In this document: piece after piece, positions 1 through 8,110 of the stretch
Layout: every line of letters begins with the position of its first letter
Numbering within the stretch: the first letter of the stretch is position 1
Program-made: the position numbers and the translations under genes
NCBI GenBank assembly: GCA_036310005.1
Contig: JAXJSP010000045.1
Location: 1 to 25,483, forward strand
Direction of reading: 5' to 3'
Length of the DNA stretch: 25,483 bases
Source of the DNA: JAXJSP01 sp036310005
GTDB lineage: Bacteria > Bacillota > Clostridia > Oscillospirales > Acutalibacteraceae
Notes under the pieces: model-generated
Told to the model about the DNA's origin: nothing
What the model saw: only the letters and a program-made list of their open reading frames with translations
The model's database searches: none

Positions 1-89
1 AGAAGCATATTACGGAACTCGTTCATTCCGTTGATTAAAAGGTTGCACTCAAAGTCCGTGAGCTTCAGTTTGGTTTTCTTATTAAACAT
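1..89 (-). CDS. Start of a small protein, cut by the window edge
   Basis: The reverse strand opens with ATG at 89-87 and encodes about 29 residues beginning MFNKKTKLKLTDFECNLL before running off the left edge. A perfect GGAGGT ribosome site (complement of 97-102) lies 7 bases upstream, which supports both the start and real translation. The sequence resembles the N-termini of short accessory proteins that I associate with clostridial conjugative or mobilizable elements. That is recollection, not a search result, and no function can be given. It lies downstream of the HEPN gene on the same strand, so the two may be co-transcribed. Its ribosome site sits inside a long inverted repeat (96-135), so translation may be controlled by RNA structure. 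Confidence 0.55.
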   Translation of the reverse strand, partial: MFNKKTKLKLTDFECNLLINGMNEFRNML

Positions 90-95
90 AAAAAT

Positions 96-135
96 GACCT
101 CCTTGTATTTGGTAACACCATTTTACAAGGAGGTC
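96..135 (-). promoter_or_regulatory. Hairpin that buries a ribosome site and resembles a terminator
   Basis: Positions 96-107 and 124-135 form a perfect 12-bp inverted repeat (GACCTCCTTGTA and its complement) with a 16-base loop. The loop can add an inner 4-bp stem, 110-113 with 117-120. In the reverse-strand RNA the second arm contains the GGAGGT ribosome site of the small gene starting at 89, so that site would be fully paired. The hairpin is followed at once by ATTTTT, so it could also act as a weak terminator after the HEPN gene. Seen: the repeat and its position. Inferred: any regulatory role. Confidence 0.6.
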
Positions 136-178
136 TGTGTTTTGTCGAATGTGCGGATAATGTTATGGTGTTATATTC

Positions 179-718
179 TTACAATGCATAATTACATCCA
201 AATAATTCATTAATTGATTTTCTAATATTATCATCATCAATTCCATAGTATCTAAGCTGCATTGCATATATAATGTACTCCAAATATACCAAATCTAAAA
301 GAGATTCATCGATAAACTCTTTATCTAAATCTCCATGTGCGAAATGGTTTCGCTGTTTTGCTAATCGTTCACCCATTTTAGAATATTTGAATTCTTCTTT
401 ATTTAATGCATATAGGTGTTTGCCAAAATTCCCAATTGCTTCATCATAATCTTTTCCGATTTGGTTGATTTCGGTTTCAAGAGAATCTGATTTTATTAAC
501 CCCGATAAAAACTTATAAATTTTTTTCAGTTTGCCACTAGAAGAGTCGATTAACTCTTGCATTGCCACTGTAGCGGTATTTTCAGCCTCAATAGTTGAGG
601 CTTTCTTTGTGACTCCCTTTGGATAACTTCTCCGAAATTCCCATTCAAAAGCTGTTACAATCATAATAAATCTTGCGGCATCAATACATCTTCCGTGTTT
701 GTAGTTTTTCTTAATCAT
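179..718 (-). CDS. HEPN-domain protein (RNHFAH motif), possible defence gene fragment
   Basis: This is a 179-residue, largely helical and charged protein. Its RNHFAH sequence (around residues 127-132) fits the R-x4-H motif of HEPN domains, which are often RNases in toxin-antitoxin and abortive-infection systems. The early stretch ARFIMIVTAFEWEFRR and the C-terminal helices recall the HEPN module at the end of larger ApeA-type proteins; this is from memory. I chose the ATG at 718 because AAGGTGG lies 5 bases upstream. The frame stays open to 901, but the extra residues come from noncoding repeats read in two frames, so they are probably not protein. It may be a standalone HEPN protein or the surviving C-terminus of a larger gene. 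No partner antitoxin is visible, and the nucleotidyltransferase (MNT) that often pairs with HEPN is absent. Confidence 0.6.
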   Translation of the reverse strand: MIKKNYKHGRCIDAARFIMIVTAFEWEFRRSYPKGVTKKASTIEAENTATVAMQELIDSSSGKLKKIYKFLSGLIKSDSLETEINQIGKDYDEAIGNFGKHLYALNKEEFKYSKMGERLAKQRNHFAHGDLDKEFIDESLLDLVYLEYIIYAMQLRYYGIDDDNIRKSINELFGCNYAL

Positions 719-738
719 AGAATCCACCTTTCTGATTT

Positions 739-888
739 CCCAAAAATGTTCCCAAAAACAGCATATTATTTCCCAAAAACGAAAACACCTCCCAAAAACA
801 TATTTGCTGTTATCGGTGCTATTTCTGAAAAACATTGATTTTACTGCATTTCTGCCACTTTCAAGAATACAAGAGATTTTCCCAAAAA
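739..888 (-). repeat. Five TTTTTGGG repeats upstream of the HEPN gene
   Basis: The octamer CCCAAAAA (reverse strand TTTTTGGG) occurs at 739-746, 751-758, 772-779, 791-798 and 881-888. Most copies extend to GTTTTTGGGA. Start-to-start spacings are 12, 21, 19 and 90 bases. The copies fall in two reading frames of the extended HEPN frame (read as VFG or FWE), so they are DNA-level repeats rather than protein repeats. They sit directly before the HEPN ribosome site and could be protein-binding sites, iteron-like sites or slippage products. No clear promoter was found among them. Together with the remnant at 912-1031 they fill most of the 405-base gap between the HEPN and ppdK genes. Confidence 0.55.
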
Positions 889-911
889 CATACTTTTTCA
901 AATACTCTATG

Positions 912-1031
912 TCATTGTGCGAAGCTTTTTATCAACCACGATGTAAAAATCGTTATCAACAGCACCGCCGCAAATAATGCAAATAAAATTCCTGTTTTAT
1001 TGACACAAACGCAGTGTTTACAAGGCTTTTT
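912..1031 (-). pseudogene. Start-less tail of a membrane-protein reading frame
   Basis: Between an in-frame TAG (1032-1034) and a TGA (912-914) the reverse strand encodes 39 residues beginning KKPCKHCVCVNK. These continue into a hydrophobic segment of about 20 residues (GILFALFAAVLLITIFTSWL) and end KSFAQ. The layout is a cysteine cluster followed by a membrane span and a short basic tail. There is no ATG, GTG or TTG start in frame, so it is either the decayed end of a gene or chance. It lies just after the ppdK terminator on the same strand. The protein family was not recognised. Confidence 0.25.
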
Positions 1032-1046
1032 CTATGTTTTGCGGGT

Positions 1047-1082
1047 AAAAAAAGACCTTGCAGAATTACTTCTACAAGGTCT
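1047..1082 (-). terminator. Intrinsic terminator of ppdK
   Basis: On the reverse strand AGACCTTGTAG (1082-1072) pairs with CTGCAAGGTCT (1063-1053), an 11-bp stem with one mismatch and an 8-base loop. A seven-T run follows, overlapping the stem base (1053-1047). It begins about 40 bases after the ppdK stop at 1124 and about 70 after the frame-restored stop at 1149. Confidence 0.75.
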
Positions 1083-1123
1083 AAACTTGATATTTAATTT
1101 TGCCTTATGGCTGTTAAATGGTT

Positions 1124-3778
1124 TTACCCATTAACAAGGGAATAATTCTTAGTGTTGCTCGCGAATTGCGGCTTGTGCTGCAGCGAGGCGAGCGATTGGT
1201 ACGCGGAACGGTGAACATGAAACAAGTTAAGTCCGATTGAATGGCAGAACTCAACAGAAACAGGGTCACCACCGTGCTCACCGCAAATACCGTAGTGGAG
1301 GTTTTTGCCGCTTGCTTTACCTTTTTGAACAGCCATTTCCATAAGAGCGCCAACGCCTGTCTGGTCGAGTTTAGCGAACGGATCGTTCTCATAAATCTTG
1401 GTGTCATAGTAAGCGGTAAGGAACTTGCCTGCGTCATCGCGTGAGAAACCGAAGGTCATCTGTGTAAGGTCGTTAGTACCAAAGCAGAAGAAATCAGCCT
1501 CTTTAGCAATTTCATCAGCAGTAATGCATGCTCTCGGAATTTCAATCATTGTACCGACTTCATATTTGAGGTCAATGTCTGCAGCAGCAATTTCAGCATC
1601 AGCAGTTTTAACAACGATATTTTTAACAAATTTAAGTTCTTTAACATCGCCGACAAGCGGAATCATAATTTCCGGAACAATGTTCCAGTCAGCGTGAGCC
1701 TTTTTAACGTTGATAGCAGCACGAATAACAGCCTTTGTCTGCATAGCAGCAATTTCAGGATAGGTAACCGCAAGACGGCAGCCACGATGTCCCATCATCG
1801 GGTTGAATTCGTGAAGTGAAGAAATAAGAGCCTTGATATCTTCAATGCTCTTGCCCTGTGCATTAGCAAGTGCTTTGATGTCAGCATCCTCTGTAGGAAC
1901 AAACTCGTGAAGCGGAGGATCAAGGAAACGGATAGTAACAGGGTTACCTTCAAGCGCCTCGTAAAGTGCCTCAAAGTCGCCTTGCTGATAAGGAAGAATC
2001 TTGTTAAGAGCAGCCTCGCGTTCTTCAACAGTGTCAGCACAAATCATTTCACGGAAAGCAGCAATTCTTTCAGCCTCAAAGAACATGTGCTCTGTGCGGC
2101 AAAGACCGATACCTTCAGCACCAAGTTCTCTTGCTTTTTTAGCATCGGTAGGTGTGTCAGCGTTTGTGCGGACTTTAAGAGTTCTGTATTTATCAGCCCA
2201 ATCCATAATTCTGCCGAATTCACCGGCAATTTCAGCATCAACAGTAGGAATGATACCGTCATAAATGTTACCGGTTGAACCGTCAATAGAAATATAATCG
2301 CCTTCGCTGTAAGTCTTGCCGGCAAGTTCAAATTTCTTGTTTTCTTCGTCCATCTTGATTTCGCCGCAACCTGATACACAGCAAGTACCCATACCGCGAG
2401 CAACAACTGCTGCGTGTGATGTCATACCGCCGCGAACGGTAAGAATACCTTGAGATGCCTTCATACCGGTAATATCTTCAGGTGAAGTTTCAAGTCTTAC
2501 AAGTACAACTTTTTCACCGCGTGCGTTCCATGCTTCTGCATCTTCAGCAGTAAATACAATCTTACCGCAAGCAGCACCGGGAGAAGCACCAAGACCTTTT
2601 CCTGCAGGAGTTGCAGCCTTTAAAGCAGCAGCATCAAACTGCGGGTGGAGTAATGTGTCAAGGTTTCTCGGGTCAATCATAGAAACAGCTTTCTTTTCAT
2701 CAATCATGCCTTCGTCAACAAGGTCACAAGCAATCTTAAGAGCAGCCTTAGCGGTTCTCTTACCGTTTCTTGTCTGAAGCATGAAAAGTTTGCCTTCTTC
2801 AATGGTAAATTCCATATCCTGCATATCGCGGTAATGGTCTTCAAGAATGTTGCAAACTTCAACAAATTTAGCATAAGCCTCAGGGAATTTATCAGCCATC
2901 TGTGCAATAGGCATCGGAGTACGAACACCTGCAACAACGTCTTCACCTTGTGCGTTTACAAGGAATTCACCCATAAGACCTTTTTCACCGGTTGCAGGGT
3001 CACGGGTAAATGCAACACCTGTACCGCAGTTATCACCCATGTTACCAAATGCCATAGCCTGTACGTTAACAGCAGTACCCCAAGAATAAGGGATATCGTT
3101 GTCACGACGGTATACATTTGCACGAGGGTTGTCCCATGAACGGAAAACAGCCTCTACTGCACCCATAAGTTGCTCTTTCGGGTCAGCCGGGAAATCTTTA
3201 CCGATTTTTGACTTGTATTCAGCCTTAAACTGACCTGCAAGTTCTTTAAGGTCGTCAGCAGTCAATTCAATATCCTGGCTAACGCCTCTTTTTTCTTTCA
3301 TTTCGTCGATAAGTTGTTCAAAATATTTTTTACCGACTTCCATTACTACATCAGAATACATCTGGATAAATCTTCTGTAGCAGTCCCAAGCCCAACGGGG
3401 GTTGCCTGATTTAGCAGACATAACTTCTACAACATCTTCATTAAGACCTAAGTTTAAGATGGTGTCCATCATACCCGGCATTGACGCACGAGCACCTGAA
3501 CGAACAGATACGAGAAGCGGGTTCTCTTTGTCACCGAATTTCTTTCCTGTGATTTCTTCCATCTTTGCGATGTACTCTACGATTTCAGCCTGAATTTCTT
3601 CATTGATTTTTCTACCGTCATCGTAGTACTTTGTGCAAGCTTCGGTTGTGATGGTGAAACCTTGCGGTACCGGAAGACCGATATGTGTCATTTCTGCAAG
3701 ATTGGCACCTTTACCGCCGAGTAACTCGCGCATGTTTGCGTTACCTTCGCTAAAAAGATAAACATACTTATGGCTCAT
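1124..3778 (-). CDS. ppdK: Pyruvate, phosphate dikinase, frameshifted at the C-terminus
   Basis: This cytoplasmic enzyme interconverts pyruvate, ATP and phosphate with PEP, AMP and pyrophosphate, and can act in glycolysis or gluconeogenesis in anaerobes. The open frame is 884 residues and starts at ATG 3778 with AGGAGGT 8 bases upstream. An N-terminal nucleotide-binding domain (GGKGANLAEM) is followed by the phosphohistidine swivel motif GGMTSHAAVVARG and a C-terminal PEP/pyruvate barrel with GICGEHGGDP. After IGLN the annotated frame reads a non-family tail. The family tail SPFRVPIARLAAAQAAIREQH is present in another frame, ending TAA at 1149-1151. Adding one base near 1224-1225, so that AACTTGTT becomes AACTATGTT, restores a product of about 876 residues, the usual length. 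This is either a sequencing or assembly error or a real mutation of a conserved barrel end. The gene is otherwise intact and monocistronic. Confidence 0.95.
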   Translation of the reverse strand: MSHKYVYLFSEGNANMRELLGGKGANLAEMTHIGLPVPQGFTITTEACTKYYDDGRKINEEIQAEIVEYIAKMEEITGKKFGDKENPLLVSVRSGARASMPGMMDTILNLGLNEDVVEVMSAKSGNPRWAWDCYRRFIQMYSDVVMEVGKKYFEQLIDEMKEKRGVSQDIELTADDLKELAGQFKAEYKSKIGKDFPADPKEQLMGAVEAVFRSWDNPRANVYRRDNDIPYSWGTAVNVQAMAFGNMGDNCGTGVAFTRDPATGEKGLMGEFLVNAQGEDVVAGVRTPMPIAQMADKFPEAYAKFVEVCNILEDHYRDMQDMEFTIEEGKLFMLQTRNGKRTAKAALKIACDLVDEGMIDEKKAVSMIDPRNLDTLLHPQFDAAALKAATPAGKGLGASPGAACGKIVFTAEDAEAWNARGEKVVLVRLETSPEDITGMKASQGILTVRGGMTSHAAVVARGMGTCCVSGCGEIKMDEENKKFELAGKTYSEGDYISIDGSTGNIYDGIIPTVDAEIAGEFGRIMDWADKYRTLKVRTNADTPTDAKKARELGAEGIGLCRTEHMFFEAERIAAFREMICADTVEEREAALNKILPYQQGDFEALYEALEGNPVTIRFLDPPLHEFVPTEDADIKALANAQGKSIEDIKALISSLHEFNPMMGHRGCRLAVTYPEIAAMQTKAVIRAAINVKKAHADWNIVPEIMIPLVGDVKELKFVKNIVVKTADAEIAAADIDLKYEVGTMIEIPRACITADEIAKEADFFCFGTNDLTQMTFGFSRDDAGKFLTAYYDTKIYENDPFAKLDQTGVGALMEMAVQKGKASGKNLHYGICGEHGGDPVSVEFCHSIGLNLFHVHRSAYQSLASLQHKPQFASNTKNYSLVNG

Positions 3779-3855
3779 TAAATTCTACCTCCTGATATTT
3801 TTTTTGAGCATTAATAACCTAACTGAATAACATATACAATTTATGTTAGCATTTA

Positions 3856-3884
3856 ATTTTATCATACTTAATTAAATATTTCCA
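3856..3884 (-). promoter_or_regulatory. Possible ppdK promoter
   Basis: On the reverse strand TGGAAA (complement of 3879-3884) and TAAAAT (complement of 3856-3861) are separated by 17 bases. This gives an untranslated leader of about 70 bases before the ppdK ATG. Both boxes differ from consensus at one or two positions in a very AT-rich region, so the call is tentative. Confidence 0.35.
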
Positions 3885-3990
3885 CATTTTTTTTAAAAAA
3901 CAGGAAAAATATTTTAAAAAGGTCATTATTTTTGTATTTTTTGGCATAATTTATGGTTGAAAACAGATGATTTTTGAGTTAATATTTTAA

Positions 3991-4034
3991 TATAATAGAA
4001 AGTACAGACAGGGGTATGGTTGAAACTATACCCC
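3991..4034 (+). promoter_or_regulatory. Likely pth-mfd promoter -10 box and 5' leader hairpin
   Basis: A perfect TATAAT at 3991-3996 has no good -35 box at the right distance. A few bases beyond the expected start site, GGGGTAT (4011-4017) pairs with ATACCCC (4028-4034). Inner G-U, G-C and T-A pairs extend this to about 10 bp around a TGAA loop. No T-run follows, so it is not a terminator. A hairpin near the 5' end could stabilise the transcript; that is inference. Confidence 0.4.
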
Positions 4035-4062
4035 GTGTTATGATGTGTAAAGGAGAAAACAA

Positions 4063-4650
4063 GTGTTTTTTAAGAGTAAAGGTGCGGTTGATTATTTGGT
4101 AGTAGGACTCGGAAACCCCGGTGTTAAATATGAAAATACAAGACATAACGCAGGATATATGGCTGTTGATAAAATAGCAGAGAAGTATAACTGTAAATTT
4201 GAAAAATCTAAATTTAAAGGCGAAATTGCAAAATGCAGTATTTCGGGTAAAAAAGTACTTCTTTTAAAACCCGCTACCTATATGAATTTATCGGGCGAGA
4301 GCGTCAAAGCGGCGGCATCGTTTTATAAATTGAACGAGCAAAATATTCTGGTCATTTTTGATGATATATCTCTTGATGTGGGCAGAATGCGTATCAGAAG
4401 ACAGGGCTCGGACGGAGGCCATAACGGTATTAAGAATATTTTGATGTATTTTAACGAAAATTTTGCAAGAATTAAAATCGGCGTGGGTAAAAAGCCGCAC
4501 CCCGATTATGACTTGGCCGCGTGGGTGCTCTCAAAATTCTCAAAAGACGAGCAAAAATCTTTGCAGACGGTAACGGAGAATACCGTCAGCGCGGCAGAAC
4601 TCATTATAAAAGGCGAAATCGATACTGCTATGAATAAATTTAACAGTTAA
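4063..4650 (+). CDS. pth: Peptidyl-tRNA hydrolase
   Basis: This enzyme cleaves the ester bond of peptidyl-tRNAs that drop off ribosomes, recycling tRNA in the cytoplasm. It has 195 residues, normal for bacterial Pth. The GLGNPG motif (Asn18) and RHNAG with the catalytic His28 are present, as are YMNLSGES and IFDDISLDVG with Asp100/101. The start is GTG at 4063, with AGGAG 7 bases upstream and no competing ATG. The first eight residues (MFFKSKGA) slightly exceed the usual N-terminus. It lies 9 bases before mfd, a pairing common in Firmicutes, and the two are probably one transcript. Confidence 0.95.
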   Translation: MFFKSKGAVDYLVVGLGNPGVKYENTRHNAGYMAVDKIAEKYNCKFEKSKFKGEIAKCSISGKKVLLLKPATYMNLSGESVKAAASFYKLNEQNILVIFDDISLDVGRMRIRRQGSDGGHNGIKNILMYFNENFARIKIGVGKKPHPDYDLAAWVLSKFSKDEQKSLQTVTENTVSAAELIIKGEIDTAMNKFNS

Positions 4651-4659
4651 GAGGTAAAT

Positions 4660-7600
4660 ATGCTGTTTTTATCAAACGCTGTAAGAGAATGCAGCGAATA
4701 CTCGCAACTTAAAAAATTAATAGATAAAAATAAAACCGTTGCAGTGACAGGAGTCAGTCATATTAATAAAACGGTCATAGTAAACACGCTCTGTCGGGAT
4801 ATAAAAAGCAGGGCGGTTTTGATATGCGCCGACGAGGGAGAACAGCAAAAATTCAAAGAAGATTTTTCTTCGCTGGGCGCAAAGGTTATAACTTTGTCAT
4901 CGCGCGATTTTGTATATAAAACCGATGCGGTTATTTCGCACGAATATGAGTACGACAGAGTCGGCGCATTTAAAAATATTTTAGATAAAAATTATGATGT
5001 GCTTATTACAACAATCGACGGTGCTTTAAGTTTTACAATACCTCCCGAAGTGTTAAAAGATACAGCGTTTTGCTTAAAAACAGGCGAGGAGTACCCCTTA
5101 AAAGAATTAGAACAAAAACTTTTATATTTAGGTTATACAAGATGTGAAATTGTAGAGGGTAAGGGCACTTTTGCAGTAAGAGGCGGAATAGTCGATATTT
5201 TCCCTCCGTGCGACGAAAACCCTGTAAGAATTGAATTTTTCGGCGACGAGGTTGACTGTATTTATTCTTTTGATATTGTCACTCAAAGACGAAATGTTAA
5301 AATCAAAAGCGTCGATATAATTCCTGCAAGCGAGGTGCTGTTTAAATCAAAAGATGAGTTTTTAAACTGTCTGACCGCTCTTTTGAAAAAACAACGCACA
5401 GATAATGCCAAAAAAGTTTTAACAGGCATTATAAATATGGCCAATGACTCAATAATGCCGAAAAGTTATGACAGATTTTTGCCCGTCGCTTATGACAGGG
5501 TTTGCTCTCTTGCAGACTATTTGGATGATGAAATGATTTTCTTAAGCGAAAGTGTCAAATTAAAAGACAGCGCAAGAGGATACTTTACAAGGCTTACCGA
5601 CGATATAAAAATTGCTTTGGTTGCAGGTGAACTTACAAAGCAGACAGTATCTTTCAGTTTAAACTACAATCAGTTTTTTAATTTGATAGGGCAAAAAAAT
5701 CCCGTCTTTTTGGATACCTTTGCAAGAGGCAGTTACGATATAGCGGTAGAGGATACAGTCAATTTCAATTTGCGCCAGACCGTTCCTTGGCGAGGCACCG
5801 TGTCACAACTTGCAGAGGATATAAAACCTATAATAAATAACGGCGGCTCGGCGGTTGTTTTGGCAGGCGCAAACAAAGCGGCGCAAAGCCTTGCAAACGA
5901 GTTGAAAGAATATAATATCAAAGCTGAATATGTACCCGATGCAGAGCAGACAAAAAAAGGACGGGTGCTTGTTTCGGAAGGCGGACTTTCTTCCGGCTTT
6001 GAAATACCCGAAACTAAATTTTATTTGGTCGTAAGAGGTCAGCATATTCTTTCAAATAAAGTCAGACGAAAGCATAAGTCAGGCAAAACAATCAATTCTT
6101 TAGACGAACTTAAAACGGGAGATTTTGTTGTTCACGCAACCCACGGTATCGGCATATTCGAGGGCGTAAATAAAATTACAACCGAGGGCGTAACAAAAGA
6201 TTATATTAAAATCAAGTACGCAAAACAGGATGTGCTTTATGTACCTGTAATTCAACTTGATTTAGTGTCAAAATATATCGGCAACGCAGATGAAAGTACC
6301 ATTAAACTCAATAAACTCGGCTCAACCGAGTGGCAAAACACACGCAAGAGAGTAAAAAACTCCTTAAAAGATATCGCAAAACAACTTATAAGTCTGTACG
6401 CAAAGCGACTGAATACAAAAGGTTATGCTTTTTCTCCCGACTGTGATTTCCAGCACGATTTTGAAGCAAGATTTGAGTATCAGGAAACCGACGACCAGTT
6501 AATCTGCATAAACGAAATAAAAAAAGATATGGAAAGTCCGGTCCCGATGGACAGATTGCTTTGCGGAGATGTCGGAGTCGGCAAAACAGAAGTAGCCCTG
6601 CGTGCCGCTTTTAAAGCAATAGCCGATTCAAAACAGGTAGCACTTTTGGTCCCGACCACTATTTTAGCCTTTCAGCATTATCAGACTACCGTAAGGCGAA
6701 TGGAGGGTATGCCTGTTTTAGTTGAAATGTTATCTCGCTTTCGCACACCCAAGCAACAGGCACAGATAATTAAAAAAGTAAAATCGGGCGAAGTAGATAT
6801 GCTTATAGGCACTCACAGAATGTTGAATAAAAATATTGAGTTTAAAGACTTGGGGCTTGTCATAATAGATGAGGAACAACGCTTCGGAGTAGCGCAAAAA
6901 GAAAAATTAAAGCAGTTAAAACCCAATGTTGATACCCTGACTTTATCGGCAACACCGATACCGAGAACGCTTAATATGGCTATGAGCGGACTGAGGGATA
7001 TGTCATCAATAGAACAAGCGCCGCAAGACCGCAGCCCTGTTCAGACTTATGTAACAGAATACGATAAAGATGTAGTTTTAGAGGCTATAAAAAGAGAACT
7101 GCGTCGCAGCGGGCAGGTGTATTATCTGCACAACAAAGTCGCTACAATAGAGCAGTGCGCGATGAGACTGAAAGAAAGTCTGCCTCAGGCAAAAATTTCG
7201 GTAGCACACGGTAAAATGAGCGAAGAACAGTTAAGCGAAGTATGGCGGCAACTTTTAAATCACGAAATTGATATCCTTGTATGCACTACAATAATTGAAA
7301 CGGGTATTGATGTGCCTAATGTAAATACATTGATTATTGAAAATGCCGATTGTATGGGACTTTCTCAACTTCATCAGTTAAGGGGCAGGGTAGGACGCTC
7401 AAGCAGGCGCGCTTATGCGTATTTAACCTATAAAGTCGGCAAAGTCGTAAACGAAACAGCCCAAAAGCGACTTGAGGCAATAAGGGAGTTTACGGAATTC
7501 GGTTCGGGCTTTAAAATTGCTATGCGCGACCTTGAAATTCGAGGTGCGGGAAATGTGCTAGGCGGTCAGCAGCACGGACACATGGACGCTGTCGGCTACG

Positions 7601-8103
7601 ATATGTATATCAAACTCTTAAACGATGCAATAAAAGAAGAAAAAGGCGAAAAAATTGAAAATATTGATTCCGAATGTACAATCGACTTGCATGTAGAAGC
7701 ACATATACCGGAAAAGTATATTTCTTCTTTGCGTTCAAGACTTGGGGTTTACCGTTCTATTGCTGACATAAAAAACGAGGACGAGGCACACGACCTTATC
7801 GAAGAACTTACCGACAGATTCGGCGCACCGCCCGAACAGGTAAAAGGGTTAATGGAAGTATCTGTTTTAAGAAACAGGGCAGCAAAACTCGGCATTGTCA
7901 AAATAGAACAGCACGGAAATATGTTAAGACTTTATCCGTCACAAATTAATGAAAAACATATTTCGGTACTGTCAGGTCAACTTGCAAAACTGTTTAGTTT
8001 AAAAGCCGGCGAAAAGCCTTGCTATGTTGTAAGGCTGTTTTCGTCCGTTACGCCAAAGCAAATGCTCGAAGATATAATAAACGCGCTTGAAAATTGCGAA
8101 TAA
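4660..8103 (+). CDS. mfd: Transcription-repair coupling factor Mfd
   Basis: Mfd is a DNA translocase that displaces RNA polymerase stalled at lesions and recruits UvrA for nucleotide excision repair. At 1147 residues it is full length. The N-terminal third is the UvrB-like region, including a GTFAVRGGIVDIFPP stretch. The RNA polymerase interaction domain begins near residue 485 (VVHATHGIGIFEG). The RecG-like motor follows, with Walker A GDVGVGKTE at 636-644, the DEEQ box at 737-740, TLSATPIPRTL, and the last helicase motif QLRGRVGRSSRR. A C-terminal TRCF domain completes it. The ATG has AGAGG just upstream. No frameshift or missing motif was seen. Confidence 0.97.
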   Translation: MLFLSNAVRECSEYSQLKKLIDKNKTVAVTGVSHINKTVIVNTLCRDIKSRAVLICADEGEQQKFKEDFSSLGAKVITLSSRDFVYKTDAVISHEYEYDRVGAFKNILDKNYDVLITTIDGALSFTIPPEVLKDTAFCLKTGEEYPLKELEQKLLYLGYTRCEIVEGKGTFAVRGGIVDIFPPCDENPVRIEFFGDEVDCIYSFDIVTQRRNVKIKSVDIIPASEVLFKSKDEFLNCLTALLKKQRTDNAKKVLTGIINMANDSIMPKSYDRFLPVAYDRVCSLADYLDDEMIFLSESVKLKDSARGYFTRLTDDIKIALVAGELTKQTVSFSLNYNQFFNLIGQKNPVFLDTFARGSYDIAVEDTVNFNLRQTVPWRGTVSQLAEDIKPIINNGGSAVVLAGANKAAQSLANELKEYNIKAEYVPDAEQTKKGRVLVSEGGLSSGFEIPETKFYLVVRGQHILSNKVRRKHKSGKTINSLDELKTGDFVVHATHGIGIFEGVNKITTEGVTKDYIKIKYAKQDVLYVPVIQLDLVSKYIGNADESTIKLNKLGSTEWQNTRKRVKNSLKDIAKQLISLYAKRLNTKGYAFSPDCDFQHDFEARFEYQETDDQLICINEIKKDMESPVPMDRLLCGDVGVGKTEVALRAAFKAIADSKQVALLVPTTILAFQHYQTTVRRMEGMPVLVEMLSRFRTPKQQAQIIKKVKSGEVDMLIGTHRMLNKNIEFKDLGLVIIDEEQRFGVAQKEKLKQLKPNVDTLTLSATPIPRTLNMAMSGLRDMSSIEQAPQDRSPVQTYVTEYDKDVVLEAIKRELRRSGQVYYLHNKVATIEQCAMRLKESLPQAKISVAHGKMSEEQLSEVWRQLLNHEIDILVCTTIIETGIDVPNVNTLIIENADCMGLSQLHQLRGRVGRSSRRAYAYLTYKVGKVVNETAQKRLEAIREFTEFGSGFKIAMRDLEIRGAGNVLGGQQHGHMDAVGYDMYIKLLNDAIKEEKGEKIENIDSECTIDLHVEAHIPEKYISSLRSRLGVYRSIADIKNEDEAHDLIEELTDRFGAPPEQVKGLMEVSVLRNRAAKLGIVKIEQHGNMLRLYPSQINEKHISVLSGQLAKLFSLKAGEKPCYVVRLFSSVTPKQMLEDIINALENCE

Positions 8104-8110
8104 TAAAGTC

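Noticed and set aside
91..135. A CRISPR-type repeat at the left end
   Set aside because: There is only one inverted repeat unit and no regularly spaced direct repeats with spacers.
31..213. Forward-strand 60-residue frame starting at 31
   Set aside because: It runs antisense through the partial gene and across the hairpin and the HEPN stop. Composition looks random and its start has no ribosome site.
739..888. CRISPR array from the TTTTTGGG copies
   Set aside because: The repeat unit is only 8-10 bases and spacing is uneven, unlike CRISPR repeats.
719..901. N-terminal extension of the HEPN reading frame (61 residues)
   Set aside because: It is made of the TTTTTGGG repeats translated in two frames, and a good ribosome site supports the later ATG at 718.
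835..1134. Forward-strand 99-residue frame
   Set aside because: It crosses the ppdK terminator and the repeat region, has no ribosome site and no recognisable domain.
1114..1437. Reverse-strand 107-residue frame over the ppdK end
   Set aside because: It is an out-of-frame reading of ppdK. The restored family tail is in the third frame, not this one.
4011..4034. Leader hairpin before pth as a terminator or riboswitch
   Set aside because: No T-run follows and it is only 24 bases long, so it was kept only as a leader structure.
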